From: Halotia branconii CENA392
GTDB lineage: Bacteria; Cyanobacteriota; Cyanobacteriia; Cyanobacteriales; Nostocaceae
Direction of reading: 5' to 3'
Assembly (NCBI RefSeq): GCF_029953635.1
Contig: NZ_CP124543.1
Span: 471,455 to 535,454 of the forward strand
DNA: 64,000 nt
Shown piece after piece: positions 35,069 through 45,724 of this stretch; the stretch's first letter is position 1; the number at the start of each line of letters is the position of its first letter. The notes under the pieces are model-generated. The model did no database searches and was not told where the DNA came from. It was given only the letters and a program-made list of their open reading frames with translations. The position numbers were made by a program, and so were the translations under genes.

Positions 35069-35511
35069 TGGCTAATCACATCATAGTTAATTTAGTGAAG
35101 AATCGGACGAATAACAGTCTCAATATAGGTCTTCCATCATTTTACTCATAAGCTTAAGAAGAAATTAGTTATACGGAATTATTGCCGATTCAATATTAAC
35201 ACCAAAAGAATCTTTTTTCAGAAAATATGGTGAGACGCGTTGTTCTTTTTTTTACATAATTTAAAATTTTAACTCTGACTTTATAATGCTTATTTTAGCT
35301 ACAGTTATTTGTTGTATAAAAAGATGTAACAATTTTGCTTTTGTATTTCTACAAACTAACAATTAATACACAAACGATTTATAATCTACAGTTTTTACAT
35401 GTTGATGCACTTTACAGCAAAGATAAACATCTACATTTAGGAAGATTTTCTAGAATGAATTGTCTGGTTTAATGGGCTGGATGTTCCGTTTCCGTTGAGG
35501 TTAATTTCAGA
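35069..35511. other. AT-rich intergenic region, no gene seen
   Basis: It separates the divergent PBP and proline-rich genes, so both promoters should lie here. No inverted repeat or recognised operator is evident. The stretch 35160-35450 is strongly AT-rich. Confidence 0.5.
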
Positions 35512-36243
35512 ATGAAGAGAAAATCTCTGACCTTGATTGGTACAGCTCTGACTTTGGCATTCACCGCTAATGTTGCTGCTGCTCAATCCAGTAAGTCCTA
35601 CTTAGCCCAAGCTAGCGACTCATCCACGAGTTCAACAACGGAAATTGAACTATCACCAGAAGGATTTAAAATTCTGTGTGAGAAGTCTCCTTTAAATTCC
35701 CGTTGTCCAGGTGGTACAGCAGTTACACCTACTAGCACCCCCGGTGATACTACAGTACCAGCCACCCAACCTTCTGATAGCAGTACTCCTGAGAATATGA
35801 CTGCGCCAGAAACCCCGGTAGCACCTGATTCTACAACTCCTGACAACATGACTGCGCCGGAAACCCCGGTAGCACCTGATTCTACCACTCCTGACAACAC
35901 AACTATACCAGGAAGCCCAATTACACCTGATTCGACTAGTCCTGGTAACTTAACTCCAACACCAGAAACTCCAGTAGCACCTGATTCGACTACTCCTAGT
36001 AACTTAACTCCAACACCAGAAACTCCAGTAGCACCTGATTCGACTACTCCTAGTAACTTAACTCCAACACCAGAAACTCCAGTAGCACCTGATTCGACTA
36101 CTCCTAGCAACTTAACTCCAACACCAGAAACTCCAGTAGCACCTGATTCGACTAATCCTGATGGTATGACCGAACCAAGTACTACTTCTCCTAATGCAGT
36201 TCCAGACTCCAACTTGCCAACGACTCCCGCCCCAGGTAATTAA
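35512..36243 (+). CDS. Secreted Pro/Thr-rich repeat protein
   Basis: The 243-aa protein has a Sec signal peptide (MKRKSLTLIGTALTLAFTANVAAAQ, cleavage after AAA) and a short N-terminal region with two cysteines (ILCEKSPLNSRCPGG). The rest is a low-complexity tail of eight units of 16-18 residues built on PDSTTPSNLTPTPETPVA. Three units are almost identical at the DNA level (about 35975-36136). It is probably an exported surface or wall-associated protein with a stalk-like repeat region. I do not recognise the short N-terminal domain with confidence. The unit number is likely to vary between strains. Confidence 0.75.
   Translation: MKRKSLTLIGTALTLAFTANVAAAQSSKSYLAQASDSSTSSTTEIELSPEGFKILCEKSPLNSRCPGGTAVTPTSTPGDTTVPATQPSDSSTPENMTAPETPVAPDSTTPDNMTAPETPVAPDSTTPDNTTIPGSPITPDSTSPGNLTPTPETPVAPDSTTPSNLTPTPETPVAPDSTTPSNLTPTPETPVAPDSTTPSNLTPTPETPVAPDSTNPDGMTEPSTTSPNAVPDSNLPTTPAPGN
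35767..36170 (+). repeat. In-frame 51-54-bp tandem repeats
   Basis: Eight degenerate units encode PDST-rich peptides of 16-18 residues in the secreted protein. Units 5 to 7 are nearly exact copies of 54 bp, which points to recent expansion by slippage or recombination. Confidence 0.9.
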
Positions 36244-36471
36244 AAGTTAAAACACCATTTATTTGATGCGAATTTGTCGGCAAAGATAGTCGGTGCATCT
36301 GACATATCTAGTTTGAGAATTGGGCATAAAAAGAAAGATTTTTATCCTTTGTTATTAATGCCCGTTTATTAAGGTCTTGTACCAGTTGTATTATCTGGTG
36401 TGCAATATAAATTGCTAGATCCCTTTTTTATTCTTCGCATATAAGAATGAAAAGGGGTTTTAGGATAACTA

Positions 36472-36497
36472 GCCTGAGTTTTTCAACTCAGGCTTTA
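36472..36497 (+). terminator. Rho-independent terminator
   Basis: GCCTGAGTT and AACTCAGGC form a perfect 9-bp stem with a short T-rich loop, followed by TTTATT. It is 228 nt downstream of the proline-rich gene, with no other gene in between. Confidence 0.8.
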
Positions 36498-36597
36498 TTG
36501 TTGTCTCATTGAATACTGTGAAGACACAATTAAAATTGCTATGAGAATAATGCCCAACTTGTACATTATTAGCAGTGCATAGGTGCTATGACCAAGG

Positions 36598-36760
36598 CTC
36601 CATCAAAGGCGACGGGAAACCCACTCCTTCAAGGGGTGTCCGTAATAGTCGCCCCGTCGCCGTCAGGTGTTAGTAGTCAGTTGTGAGTATCAAAAACAAC
36701 TGACCACTGACAACTGACACGAAATCCCGTCCCTTCTAGGGGTGGGATGAGCTTAACCTT
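36598..36760. mobile_element. Possible IS200/IS605-like ends (small remnant)
   Basis: GGCGACGGG (36608-36616) and CCCGTCGCC (36653-36661) form a 9-bp stem that encloses a smaller stem (CACTCCTT/AAGGGGTG). A second hairpin (ATCCC...GGGAT) lies at about 36722-36748. About 60 bp with ACTGACM heptamers separate them. Paired imperfect hairpins without a gene suggest a MITE derived from IS200/IS605. The assignment is by resemblance only. Confidence 0.35.
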
Positions 36761-36789
36761 TCTTCCTTCGTGACAGACAGTTTACGATG

Positions 36790-37266
36790 CTAACGTGATC
36801 TATGATTTGAAGTTGGTGTTTTTTGTAAAGAGGCAATTAGTAAACAAATAATGCCGATACTGATAAACGAATCAGCAATATTAAATACAGCAAAATTAAT
36901 CAATCGAAAATCAAGGAAATCCACGACATAGCCTAGAGCAAACCGATCTATACCGTTACCTATAGCTCCTCCCAAAATCAAGCCATAACCTAACTGATCC
37001 CAACGATTTAATACTGGGCCAAAGCAGGCCAGGGCTATCAAAACTAAACTTACTCCCAAAGATAGCCAACGCAACCACTCAACTTTTCCACTTAACAGAC
37101 TAAAAGCTGCACCAGTGTTAGTGACATAGGTAATATGAAATATTCCTGGTAGAAGTGCTAGTGTTTGTCCCAAGTTAAGGGTTTGCACTACCCAGTATTT
37201 TGTAATTTGATCTAAGAAAAAAGCTATAAAGGCAGCTATCCAGAAAAGGCGGTTTTTTAAGCGCAT
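36790..37266 (-). CDS. lspA: Lipoprotein signal peptidase (signal peptidase II)
   Basis: The 158-aa protein has four predicted membrane helices and the two catalytic aspartates in their conserved blocks: GNGIDRFALGYVVDFLDF and FNIADSFISIG. Also present are the N-terminal LDQITKYWV and the middle ITYVTNTGAAFSLL. It cleaves prolipoprotein signal peptides at the lipobox cysteine. Likely substrates in this window are PstS, the solute-binding protein, the SLH lipoprotein and the signal-peptidase-like lipoprotein. Upstream are five GGGAACA heptamers and then bioY, on the same strand, 180 nt away. Confidence 0.95.
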   Translation of the reverse strand: MRLKNRLFWIAAFIAFFLDQITKYWVVQTLNLGQTLALLPGIFHITYVTNTGAAFSLLSGKVEWLRWLSLGVSLVLIALACFGPVLNRWDQLGYGLILGGAIGNGIDRFALGYVVDFLDFRLINFAVFNIADSFISIGIICLLIASLQKTPTSNHRSR

Positions 37267-37279
37267 GGCAAAATTAAAA

Positions 37280-37314
37280 GGGAACAGGGAACAGGGAACA
37301 GGGAACAGGGAACA
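37280..37314. repeat. Heptamer GGGAACA, five exact copies
   Basis: Five exact tandem units sit 14 nt upstream of the lspA start codon, between bioY and lspA. Confidence 0.95.
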
Positions 37315-37399
37315 GAGAAATTATCCCTAATTTTATTAAGGAACAAGTGTGTTTCTGTTGCCTTACGTTCCCAAGCAAATAACGTCAATAGTTAATGCA

Positions 37400-37448
37400 A
37401 CTGACCACTGACCACTGACTACTGACAACTGACAACTGACCACTGACT
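37400..37448. repeat. Heptamer ACTGACM, seven copies
   Basis: Seven tandem units (ACTGACC, ACTGACT, ACTGACA) end at the bioY stop: the stop codon of bioY (minus strand, 37447-37449) uses bases of the last unit. Confidence 0.95.
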
Positions 37449-38034
37449 AATAAAACATTAAATGTCTTAATAAATATGCTATTACGGTAACGGCACAAAC
37501 TACAGCTAGTTGTCCTGGTACTGCAAACCAAGAGTATTTAAGAATTGCTTGGATTAAAGGTAGATTTTCTGTGCCTTTCCACTGAAAGATATAGCTAATA
37601 ATCAAATAAGTAATCCCGCAGAGGTGAACGGTTAACAGGCCACAAATACAACTAAAAGCTAGAGTTTCTAGTCGAGGTCTGGCTTTAAAAGCAAATAATC
37701 CACAAATCCACGCTCCTGGAATAAAGCCTAATAGGTAGCCAAACTGAGATAATTTGATATAACCAATACCACCACCGTCGGCAAATACAGGTAGCAATGT
37801 TAAACCCATGACTAAATAGGCAATTTGTGAGAGCGCACCAGCATTTTTGCCCCCTAGACAACCTACCAATAACACTGCACCAACTTGACAGGTGACACCT
37901 AAAGAAAAAGTCTGGATTCCTTGCTGACTCCAACTCCAAGGAAAGGTGATACCATAGGCTTCTAAGAAGGTTCCACCCATTGTTAGGAGTAAGCCGATCA
38001 TAGACCAAAGCAATTGATTGGAAGCGGCAAACAT
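37447..38034 (-). CDS. bioY: Biotin transporter BioY
   Basis: The 195-aa protein is hydrophobic with about six membrane helices and matches the S component BioY of energy-coupling factor transporters. Family features are LGVTCQVGAVLLVGCLGGKNAG and QFGYLLGFIPGAWICG. It binds biotin in the membrane and either works alone or with shared EcfAT subunits, none of which are nearby. The upstream 500 bp is otherwise empty. The last codons end within a heptamer repeat. Confidence 0.85.
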   Translation of the reverse strand: MFAASNQLLWSMIGLLLTMGGTFLEAYGITFPWSWSQQGIQTFSLGVTCQVGAVLLVGCLGGKNAGALSQIAYLVMGLTLLPVFADGGGIGYIKLSQFGYLLGFIPGAWICGLFAFKARPRLETLAFSCICGLLTVHLCGITYLIISYIFQWKGTENLPLIQAILKYSWFAVPGQLAVVCAVTVIAYLLRHLMFY

Positions 38035-38558
38035 TTAATATAAGGCAAAAGAGAAAAGGCAAAAGGAAAAAATAATATTAACCAGTATAGGCTTCATTCT
38101 TTAACTTATAATTCGTACTGACACCTGAAGAACTTTTTAGCGATCGCTTCCTTTAAACTCTAGTGTTCCCTTTGCTATGCTTCCTTGGGCAATAATTTTA
38201 TTAACTTGTTGATTTAATAACTGGCTTAAGGTTTGCCTAAACCAAGAGTAAGCGATCGCCTAAATCCCAAAACTTCTAAACATGAAATTATACTGTATTT
38301 AATCGTTTATTTACAAACTCTTGCTTAATTGATTAGCAATCAAATTTTCTAAGTACAAATCACTTATTTCTTACAAGCATTTTTATCTAACCGTATTTCT
38401 GAAGCGTTAGTATAAATATTATCCATAAACTGAAATCAGAAAATTTTTGAAATTTGCTTAAAGAAAGACGCTTTTTGGACTTTCTTAACCTTGCGTTTAC
38501 CTTCAAGTCTATCCTTTAGCGGTATCTTAGAGACGCTCACCTGGTGATTGACTAAAAA
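38035..38558. other. Intergenic region upstream of bioY and pstS
   Basis: This 524-bp gap lies between the divergent bioY and pstS genes. It is AT-rich and contains two HIP1-type GCGATCGC sites and, close to pstS, a Pho-box-like array (38485-38514). No gene seen. Confidence 0.6.
38485..38514 (+). promoter_or_regulatory. Pho-box-like array upstream of pstS
   Basis: Three 8-bp elements, CTTAACCT (38485), GTTTACCT (38496) and AGTCTATC (38507), are spaced exactly 11 bp apart, as in cyanobacterial SphR/PhoB boxes (direct repeats of YTTAAYYW with 3-bp spacers). The first is a perfect match, the second good, the third weak. It lies 45-74 nt upstream of the pstS start, suggesting induction under phosphate starvation. 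Confidence 0.6.
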
Positions 38559-39740
38559 ATGACAGCGATGCTATCACGTTTGAATGTAGTAAAAACCCAT
38601 CGCCTCACAGCTCCTATATCAGTGTTAGCACTGACAATTAGCCTAGCTGCTTGTGGCGGACAGCAAGCTTCAGACAACACTACCCCTTCTGGTACTGCTA
38701 CAGATGCTACTGCCTCAAGTCCAGGTAAATTGGATCTTGGTGGCAACGTGTCATTGACTGGGGCAGGTGCTTCTTTCCCTGCGCCTTTATACGCAAGTTG
38801 GTTCAATGATTTAAACAAAAAATATCCCAACCTACAAGTTAACTATCAGTCGGTTGGTAGCGGTGCTGGAGTGGAGCAATTTCTCAAAGGCACTGTAGAT
38901 TTTGGTGCTAGCGATGTGGCCATGAAGGATGAAGAAATCCAGAAAGTACCGCAAGATAAAGGTGTACTTTTGCTGCCCATGACTGCTGGTAGTATTGTAT
39001 TATCCTACAACTTACCAGAAGTGTCGGAGCTGAAGTTACCAAGGGCAGTTTACAGTGATATTCTGCTAGGCAATATTAAAAGCTGGAACGATCCAAAAAT
39101 TGCAGCTGCTAACCCAGGCGTAAACCTTCCTAATCAGCCCATTACAGTTGTGCATCGTTCTGATGGTAGTGGTACGACTGGTGTGTTTACAAAACACCTC
39201 AGCGCTATTAATCCAACTTGGAAGAGTAAAGTTGGAGAAGGCAAAACCGTTAACTGGCCTGTGGGAGTTGGTGCTAAGGGTAATGAAGGCGTTACCGCCC
39301 AAATTCAACAAACTCAAGGATCAATAGGTTACGTCGAGTATGGCTACGCCAAACAAAATAAACTGAAATTTGCGGCTTTAGAAAACCAAAGCGGCAAGTT
39401 TATTGTGCCTAGCGAAGAGTCGGCTGCTAAAACTTTAGAAGCAGTAACTCTACCAGAAAATCTCCGTGCTTTTATTGCAGATCCAGAAGGTGCAGAATCT
39501 TATCCCATAGTCACTTATACATGGATTCTGGCTTACAAAAAGTATCCAGATGCAGCCAAGGGTAAAGCTGTAGAAGCAATGATTGAATATGGTTTAACTG
39601 AAGGTCAGAAAATTGCTCCAGAATTAGGATATGTAGCTTTACCTGCAAACGTAGTTGCAAAAGTTGCTGCCGCTGCCGATCAAATCAACCCAGATTATAA
39701 AATTTCTGTGACTGGTAGTGGTAATAGCGCGAGCAAATAA
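38559..39740 (+). CDS. pstS: Phosphate ABC transporter, substrate-binding lipoprotein
   Basis: The 393-aa protein has a signal peptide with a lipobox (LTISLAACGG) and the PstS core: LTGAGASFPAPLYASWF, QSVGSGAGVEQFLKGTVDFGASD, and the phosphate-binding HRSDGSGTTGVF. It captures phosphate at the cytoplasmic membrane and passes it to PstCA. A second ATG three codons downstream is a possible alternative start. It is the first gene of pstSCAB and follows a Pho-box-like array. Confidence 0.95.
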   Translation: MTAMLSRLNVVKTHRLTAPISVLALTISLAACGGQQASDNTTPSGTATDATASSPGKLDLGGNVSLTGAGASFPAPLYASWFNDLNKKYPNLQVNYQSVGSGAGVEQFLKGTVDFGASDVAMKDEEIQKVPQDKGVLLLPMTAGSIVLSYNLPEVSELKLPRAVYSDILLGNIKSWNDPKIAAANPGVNLPNQPITVVHRSDGSGTTGVFTKHLSAINPTWKSKVGEGKTVNWPVGVGAKGNEGVTAQIQQTQGSIGYVEYGYAKQNKLKFAALENQSGKFIVPSEESAAKTLEAVTLPENLRAFIADPEGAESYPIVTYTWILAYKKYPDAAKGKAVEAMIEYGLTEGQKIAPELGYVALPANVVAKVAAAADQINPDYKISVTGSGNSASK

Positions 39741-39910
39741 AATTCAGGAATAGTCAATAAAAGTCTTTAATTAGGGTGGCCGTGCGAATTAGAACAATGT
39801 GACGTTAAAAAAGTCAACTGTCTTAAGTCTAAAAAATGATGTAGTGACAATTTTAAGAATCTGGTTTCCTCACACATTTTTCTCTGATTTAATCTTTAAA
39901 TTCAGTAGTC

Positions 39911-40861
39911 ATGGCTACAAATATCTCAAGTCTGAAATCAGCAAGTAAAAATCGGTCTGACATAGAAAAGTCGGTAGATAGAGGCTTTATTTGGCTGACT
40001 CGGATTTTTGCGCTGGCGGTCGCCGGCACTTTATTATGGATTGCAGTACAAGTTACAATTGCTGCTTGGCCTGCAATCCAACAATTTGGTATCGGCTTTT
40101 TAGCTCAAAGTACTTGGAATCCGGTCAACGATGAATATGGGGTACTGCCTCAAATTTATGGAACTTTAGTTAGTTCTTTTCTGGGTTTGTTAATAGCTAT
40201 ACCTATTGGTGTAGGTACTGCTGTTTTATTAAGCGAGAATTTTCTCCCAGGTAAGATACGGCTAGTATTAGTATTTTTGGTAGAACTTCTGGCAGCTATA
40301 CCAAGTGTGGTCTATGGAGTCTGGGGCATTTTTGTTTTAGTGCCGATTTTAACCGACTTAGGCAAATGGCTGAATACTTATTTTGGCTGGTTGCCAATTT
40401 TTAGCACTCCTCCCACGGGGCCGGGAATGTTTCCCGCAGGGGTAATTTTAGCAATTATGACCTTGCCAATCATCACAGCGATCTCTCGTGATGCATTGAT
40501 TTCCGTACCTTCAAGCTTACGTCAAGCAGCTGTGGGTTTAGGAGCAACTCGTTGGGAGACAATTTTTCAAGTTCTGATTCCAGCTGCCTTTTCTGGCATT
40601 GTTAGTGCTGTGATGCTGGCTTTGGGTCGAGCAATGGGTGAAACAATGGCTGTAACAATGTTGATTGGTAACTCTAACAACATTAGTCTTTCACTTTTAG
40701 CACCAGCTAATACGATTTCTTCTCTATTAGCTAATCAATTTTCCGAGGCTAGTGGTTTGCAAGTTGCGGCTTTAATGTACGCTGCTTTGGTTCTGTTTGT
40801 TTTGACACTAATAGTCAATATTATGGCAGAGTTTCTTGTGATCAGAATGAAGCGAATTTAG
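39911..40861 (+). CDS. pstC: Phosphate ABC transporter permease PstC
   Basis: The 316-aa inner-membrane protein has six predicted helices, the PstC-type periplasmic segment FLAQSTWNPVNDEYGVLPQIYGTL, and the coupling region ISRDALISVPSSLRQAAVGLGATRWETIF that contacts PstB. It forms the phosphate channel with PstA. It lies 170 nt after pstS and 18 nt before pstA, in the expected order. Confidence 0.95.
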   Translation: MATNISSLKSASKNRSDIEKSVDRGFIWLTRIFALAVAGTLLWIAVQVTIAAWPAIQQFGIGFLAQSTWNPVNDEYGVLPQIYGTLVSSFLGLLIAIPIGVGTAVLLSENFLPGKIRLVLVFLVELLAAIPSVVYGVWGIFVLVPILTDLGKWLNTYFGWLPIFSTPPTGPGMFPAGVILAIMTLPIITAISRDALISVPSSLRQAAVGLGATRWETIFQVLIPAAFSGIVSAVMLALGRAMGETMAVTMLIGNSNNISLSLLAPANTISSLLANQFSEASGLQVAALMYAALVLFVLTLIVNIMAEFLVIRMKRI

Positions 40862-40879
40862 CATAATTGTGATTTAAAT

Positions 40880-41764
40880 ATGACTTCTCATTTTCCGCAA
40901 AGGAGTTTAACTCGCACTTCTACCTCTCCCCGGACACTGTTTAATACAGTGATGACTGTAATTGCATTTATTTGTGGAGTCTTGGCGCTTTTACCGCTGT
41001 TGGCAGTTCTTTCTTACGTCCTCATTAAAGGTTTTAGCAGTCTTAGTCTAAGCGTATTTACAGAACTACCGCCCGCACCCTTGAGAGAGGGAGGAGGTTT
41101 TGGTAATGCAATTCTGGGAACACTGTTAATGGTAGGAATTGCCGCATTAATTAGTATTCCCTTTGGTGTAATGGGAGCAATTTATTTAACAGAGTTTAGT
41201 TCTGGTAAAGTAGCTAGGAGTATACGTTTTGCTACTAATGTCCTCAGTGGAGTTCCTTCGATTATTGCTGGGGTATTTGCTTATGGAATTGTAGTTTTAA
41301 CCTTGGTAAAACTCAATTTAGGTTCCTACTCAGCCATTGGTGGAGGATTTGCATTAGCAATTTTGATGTTGCCCATTATTGTAAGAACCACTGACGAAGC
41401 CTTACAATTAGTATCACAAGATTTGCGACAAGCATCTTTAGGGTTAGGAGCAACTAACTTTCAAACAGTGACCCAAGTTGTATTGCCATCGGCTTTACCA
41501 GCAATTGTAACTGGTTCAACATTGGCGATCGCCAGAGCAGCTGGAGAAACTGCACCTTTACTATTTACTGCTTTATTTTCACCATTTTGGCCTAAAAGTT
41601 TATTTGAGCCGACAGCTTCCTTAGCTGTTTTGGTTTACAACTTTGCTATTTCTCCTTTTCAGAATTGGCAGTCATTAGCTTGGGCAGCGTCTTTAATTTT
41701 GGTATTGATGGTTTTGATCACCAGTATTATCGCGCGCTGGGCAACTCGCCAGAAAGTTCATTAA
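40880..41764 (+). CDS. pstA: Phosphate ABC transporter permease PstA
   Basis: The 294-aa protein has six predicted helices, the segment [23 protein letters not shown] near residue 60, and the coupling loop [29 protein letters not shown]. With PstC it forms the transmembrane path. The pstB start is 50 nt downstream; the open frame of pstB extends upstream into the end of pstA, but the true ATG is at 41815. Confidence 0.95.
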   Translation: MTSHFPQRSLTRTSTSPRTLFNTVMTVIAFICGVLALLPLLAVLSYVLIKGFSSLSLSVFTELPPAPLREGGGFGNAILGTLLMVGIAALISIPFGVMGAIYLTEFSSGKVARSIRFATNVLSGVPSIIAGVFAYGIVVLTLVKLNLGSYSAIGGGFALAILMLPIIVRTTDEALQLVSQDLRQASLGLGATNFQTVTQVVLPSALPAIVTGSTLAIARAAGETAPLLFTALFSPFWPKSLFEPTASLAVLVYNFAISPFQNWQSLAWAASLILVLMVLITSIIARWATRQKVH

Positions 41765-41814
41765 ATATATTTTCCCAGAGCGCATTTTTCATCCCTAACA
41801 CTTACATTCTTTTT

Positions 41815-42621
41815 ATGGCTACCAATATTAGCACCGCTAATGGCACAGAAACTGTTTTACGTACAGAAAACCTCAACATTTACTACGGCAACTTTTTAGC
41901 TGTACAGAATGTTTGGCTAGATATTCCCAAACATAAAGCGACAGCTTTTATTGGCCCTTCTGGTTGTGGTAAAAGTACCTTATTGCGATGCTATAACCGT
42001 TTAAATGACTTAATTGAATCATTTCGAGCCGAAGGTAAAGTTACTTATTACGATAAAAATCTTTATGCACCTGACGTTGATCCAGTAGAGGTGCGTCGGC
42101 GAATTGGGATGGTATTTCAAAGACCTAATCCTTTTCCCAAATCAATTTATGACAATATTACTTTTGGCGCTAAAATCAACGGCTACACAGGTAATATGGA
42201 CGAACTAGTAGAACGTAGTTTGCGACAAGCAGCTTTGTGGGATGAAGTCAAAGACAAACTGCGGCAAAGTGGCTTTTCATTATCTGGTGGACAACAACAA
42301 CGTCTGTGTATTGCCAGAGCGATCGCAGTGCAACCCGACGTTATATTAATGGATGAACCTTGCTCTGCTCTTGACCCCGTATCTACTTTGCGGGTTGAAG
42401 AATTGATTCATGAATTAAAAGAACAATATACCATAGTTATTGTTACTCATAACATGCAACAAGCCGCGCGGGTGTCAGATATGACTGCCTTTTTTAATGT
42501 TAAACCTTCAGACACGGGAGGGCGTAGTGGCTATCTAGTAGAATACGATGCTACAGAAACAATTTTCAACAATCCTAAGCAAGAAGATACACGAGATTAC
42601 GTCAGCGGTAGATTCGGTTAG
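41815..42621 (+). CDS. pstB: Phosphate ABC transporter ATP-binding protein PstB
   Basis: The 268-aa ATPase starts [20 protein letters not shown]. It has Walker [10 protein letters not shown] near residue 45, the Q-loop VFQRPNPFP typical of PstB, the signature [16 protein letters not shown], Walker [14 protein letters not shown] and the H-loop VTHNM. It powers phosphate import through PstCA. The frame is open 150 nt further upstream within pstA, but those residues do not match the family. A terminator follows at 42661. Confidence 0.96.
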   Translation: MATNISTANGTETVLRTENLNIYYGNFLAVQNVWLDIPKHKATAFIGPSGCGKSTLLRCYNRLNDLIESFRAEGKVTYYDKNLYAPDVDPVEVRRRIGMVFQRPNPFPKSIYDNITFGAKINGYTGNMDELVERSLRQAALWDEVKDKLRQSGFSLSGGQQQRLCIARAIAVQPDVILMDEPCSALDPVSTLRVEELIHELKEQYTIVIVTHNMQQAARVSDMTAFFNVKPSDTGGRSGYLVEYDATETIFNNPKQEDTRDYVSGRFG

Positions 42622-42660
42622 GCGAAGAGAAATTTCTTAACCAAAATTTTGTCTAACTTG

Positions 42661-42689
42661 AAAGGGCTATTTTATAGTCCTTTTTTATG
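42661..42689 (+). terminator. Rho-independent terminator of the pst operon
   Basis: AAAGGGCTAT, loop TTT, ATAGTCCTTT gives a 10-bp stem (one G-U) followed by more T. It is 40 nt after the pstB stop. Confidence 0.85.
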
Positions 42690-42744
42690 TTAATTGATAT
42701 CAATGGTGTGAGATCCTAGAGACAGTCAACGGAGTCTGAACTAA

Positions 42745-43725
<981 letters not shown>

Positions 43726-43928
43726 CAGTTGTCAAAAGGCTTTAAGAAGACGTTGGTAACTGCTTTTTTTCTCTCTGATATCTCTGTCCTCTGCGGTTGA
43801 TAAAATAATTTAACCGCAGAGGCGCAGAGTACACAGAGTAAAGATTTTAATAGGCAATTTCTTGACCAATATTTTACCTGGTTTGAAAGGACTAAAGTCC
43901 TGACTACAAAAGTGTGTCACTATCATGA

Positions 43929-45653
43929 TTAATGAGACAGACTACTAGGGTTGAGAACATTTTCAGAATGATAAGTATTTTTAACAGCAGCACCAACCCA
44001 GTTACTAGCAATTGGCATTCGCCAACCAGTGCCAAAAGCCCGATCAGTAATTTTTAATCCTGGGGGTGCTTGTCGCCGCTTAAATTCAGCACGCGCCACC
44101 ATCTGGATGACTCGGTTGACAATCGCCGGATCGTGTCCTGCGGCGATAATTTGTGCAGCTGATTGGTGATGATGAATCAGGCGTTGCAAAATGTCATCTA
44201 AAATTTCGTAGGCAGGTAAAGAGTCTTGGTCAATTTGGCCGGGTTTGAGTTCGGCGCTGGGTGCTTTAGTGAGGATATTTTGGGGAATAATTTCACGATC
44301 GCAGTTTAACCAATGACAAAGTGAATAAACGCGGGTTTTAGGCACATCAGCAATCACTGCTAAACCGCCATTCATGTCACCATATAACGTACAATAACCA
44401 ACCGCCATTTCTGACTTATTACCAGTAGACAATAAAAGATAGCCAAATTTATTAGCGATCGCCATTAATAAATTACCCCGAATCCGGGACTGAATATTTT
44501 CTTCGGCAATACCAAATTCAGTTCCAGCAAACAAGTCAGCTAAGGTGTAATCAAAGGATTGCATTAATTCGCCGATTTTTAAGATGTTCGTTTCAATCCC
44601 CAAATTTTTGCTTAATGCTAAAGCATCGCTAACAGAATGTTCAGAACTGTAAGGCGAAGGCATCAACACACCTAAGACATTTTCTTTACCTAACGCAGCC
44701 GTGGCGATCGCTGCTACTAATGCTGAGTCTATTCCTCCACTTAAACCTAATACTACTTTAGAAAAGCGACACTTTCGAGCATAATCTTGTACTCCTAAAA
44801 CCAAAGCCTGCCAAATTTCTGCATCTGATGATTCATATTCAGCTACTATTGTACTTGAGTGCAAATCTCGTTGGACTGCATCAAATTCTATTATTCCTAA
44901 ATCGGTTGCAAAACCACAGGCACGATACATAATTTCACCTTGACGATTCAAAGCAAAACTACATCCATCAAAAATTAAGTCATCATTTCCTCCCACTTGA
45001 TTAGCATAGATAATTGGTTGTTGAAAACGCACTGCACTATGCTTAAGCATGGCTGCTCGGAAGTGTTGCTTACCAACTGTGTAAGGCGATGCAGATAAAT
45101 TTACGATTAAATCAACACCAATAGTTGCTAAATCAGCGATTGGATTTGCGACATAACTTCGTTTGCCCCAAAAGTCTTCATCATTCCATAAATCTTCGCA
45201 AATAGTTACGCCAATATCAATATTATCTAAAGTAAAATAATTAGCTTGTAAACTTGGTTCAAAATAGCGTCTTTCATCAAAAACATCATAAGTAGGTAAC
45301 AACTGCTTATGAAAAACTTGTTTGATTTCTCCTGCTTCTAATAAAGCTATACTATTAAATAAAGTTTTACCGCCAGTAATATGGGCTTTTAAGTTTTCTT
45401 CAACAGTTCCTACTAATACAGCTAAATTTGATGGTAAATCTTGCGCTAGTTGTTGCAATTCGATACCCATAGCTTCCACAAAACTAGGATTTAGTAATAA
45501 ATCTCTTGGTGGATAACCACATAAAGAAAGTTCTGGTGTTAATAATAAACGCGCACCTAGTGCTGCTGCTTGCTGTGCAGCCTCTAAAATTTTGCGGGCA
45601 TTTCCTGGCAAATCACCAATTGTGGGATTAAGTTGAGCGATCGCAATTTTCAT
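43929..45653 (-). CDS. nadE: Glutamine-dependent NAD+ synthetase
   Basis: The 574-aa protein joins an N-terminal nitrilase-type glutaminase (Glu in LLLTPELSLCGYPP, Lys in HKQLLPTYDVFDE, Cys in GVTICEDLWND) to a C-terminal NAD synthase with the ATP pyrophosphatase loop VLGLSGGIDSALVAA. It amidates deamido-NAD using glutamine-derived ammonia as the last step of NAD synthesis. It is the last of four NAD genes in a row on the minus strand (pncB, nadD, nrtR, nadE). The start lies next to four GTCAGTT heptamers (45661-45688), so its 5' leader is repeat-derived. Confidence 0.95.
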   Translation of the reverse strand: MKIAIAQLNPTIGDLPGNARKILEAAQQAAALGARLLLTPELSLCGYPPRDLLLNPSFVEAMGIELQQLAQDLPSNLAVLVGTVEENLKAHITGGKTLFNSIALLEAGEIKQVFHKQLLPTYDVFDERRYFEPSLQANYFTLDNIDIGVTICEDLWNDEDFWGKRSYVANPIADLATIGVDLIVNLSASPYTVGKQHFRAAMLKHSAVRFQQPIIYANQVGGNDDLIFDGCSFALNRQGEIMYRACGFATDLGIIEFDAVQRDLHSSTIVAEYESSDAEIWQALVLGVQDYARKCRFSKVVLGLSGGIDSALVAAIATAALGKENVLGVLMPSPYSSEHSVSDALALSKNLGIETNILKIGELMQSFDYTLADLFAGTEFGIAEENIQSRIRGNLLMAIANKFGYLLLSTGNKSEMAVGYCTLYGDMNGGLAVIADVPKTRVYSLCHWLNCDREIIPQNILTKAPSAELKPGQIDQDSLPAYEILDDILQRLIHHHQSAAQIIAAGHDPAIVNRVIQMVARAEFKRRQAPPGLKITDRAFGTGWRMPIASNWVGAAVKNTYHSENVLNPSSLSH

Positions 45654-45660
45654 TGTATTA

Positions 45661-45688
45661 GTCAGTTGTCAGTTGTCAGTTGTCAGTG
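45661..45688. repeat. Heptamer GTCAGTT, four copies
   Basis: Four tandem units between nrtR and nadE, seven bases upstream of the nadE start codon. Confidence 0.9.
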
Positions 45689-45724
45689 GTAAATATTTAT
45701 TTTTCTGGACTCTATAATTTGGAT

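Noticed and set aside
35598..36212. Long antisense frame (204 codons) opposite the proline-rich gene
   Set aside because: It is rich in Gly/Val/Ser repeats that simply mirror the tandem repeats of the real gene, and has no signal or independent start context.
41665..41814. Upstream extension of the pstB frame
   Set aside because: The extra 50 residues lie in pstA and do not match the PstB N-terminus; ATG 41815 fits the family.
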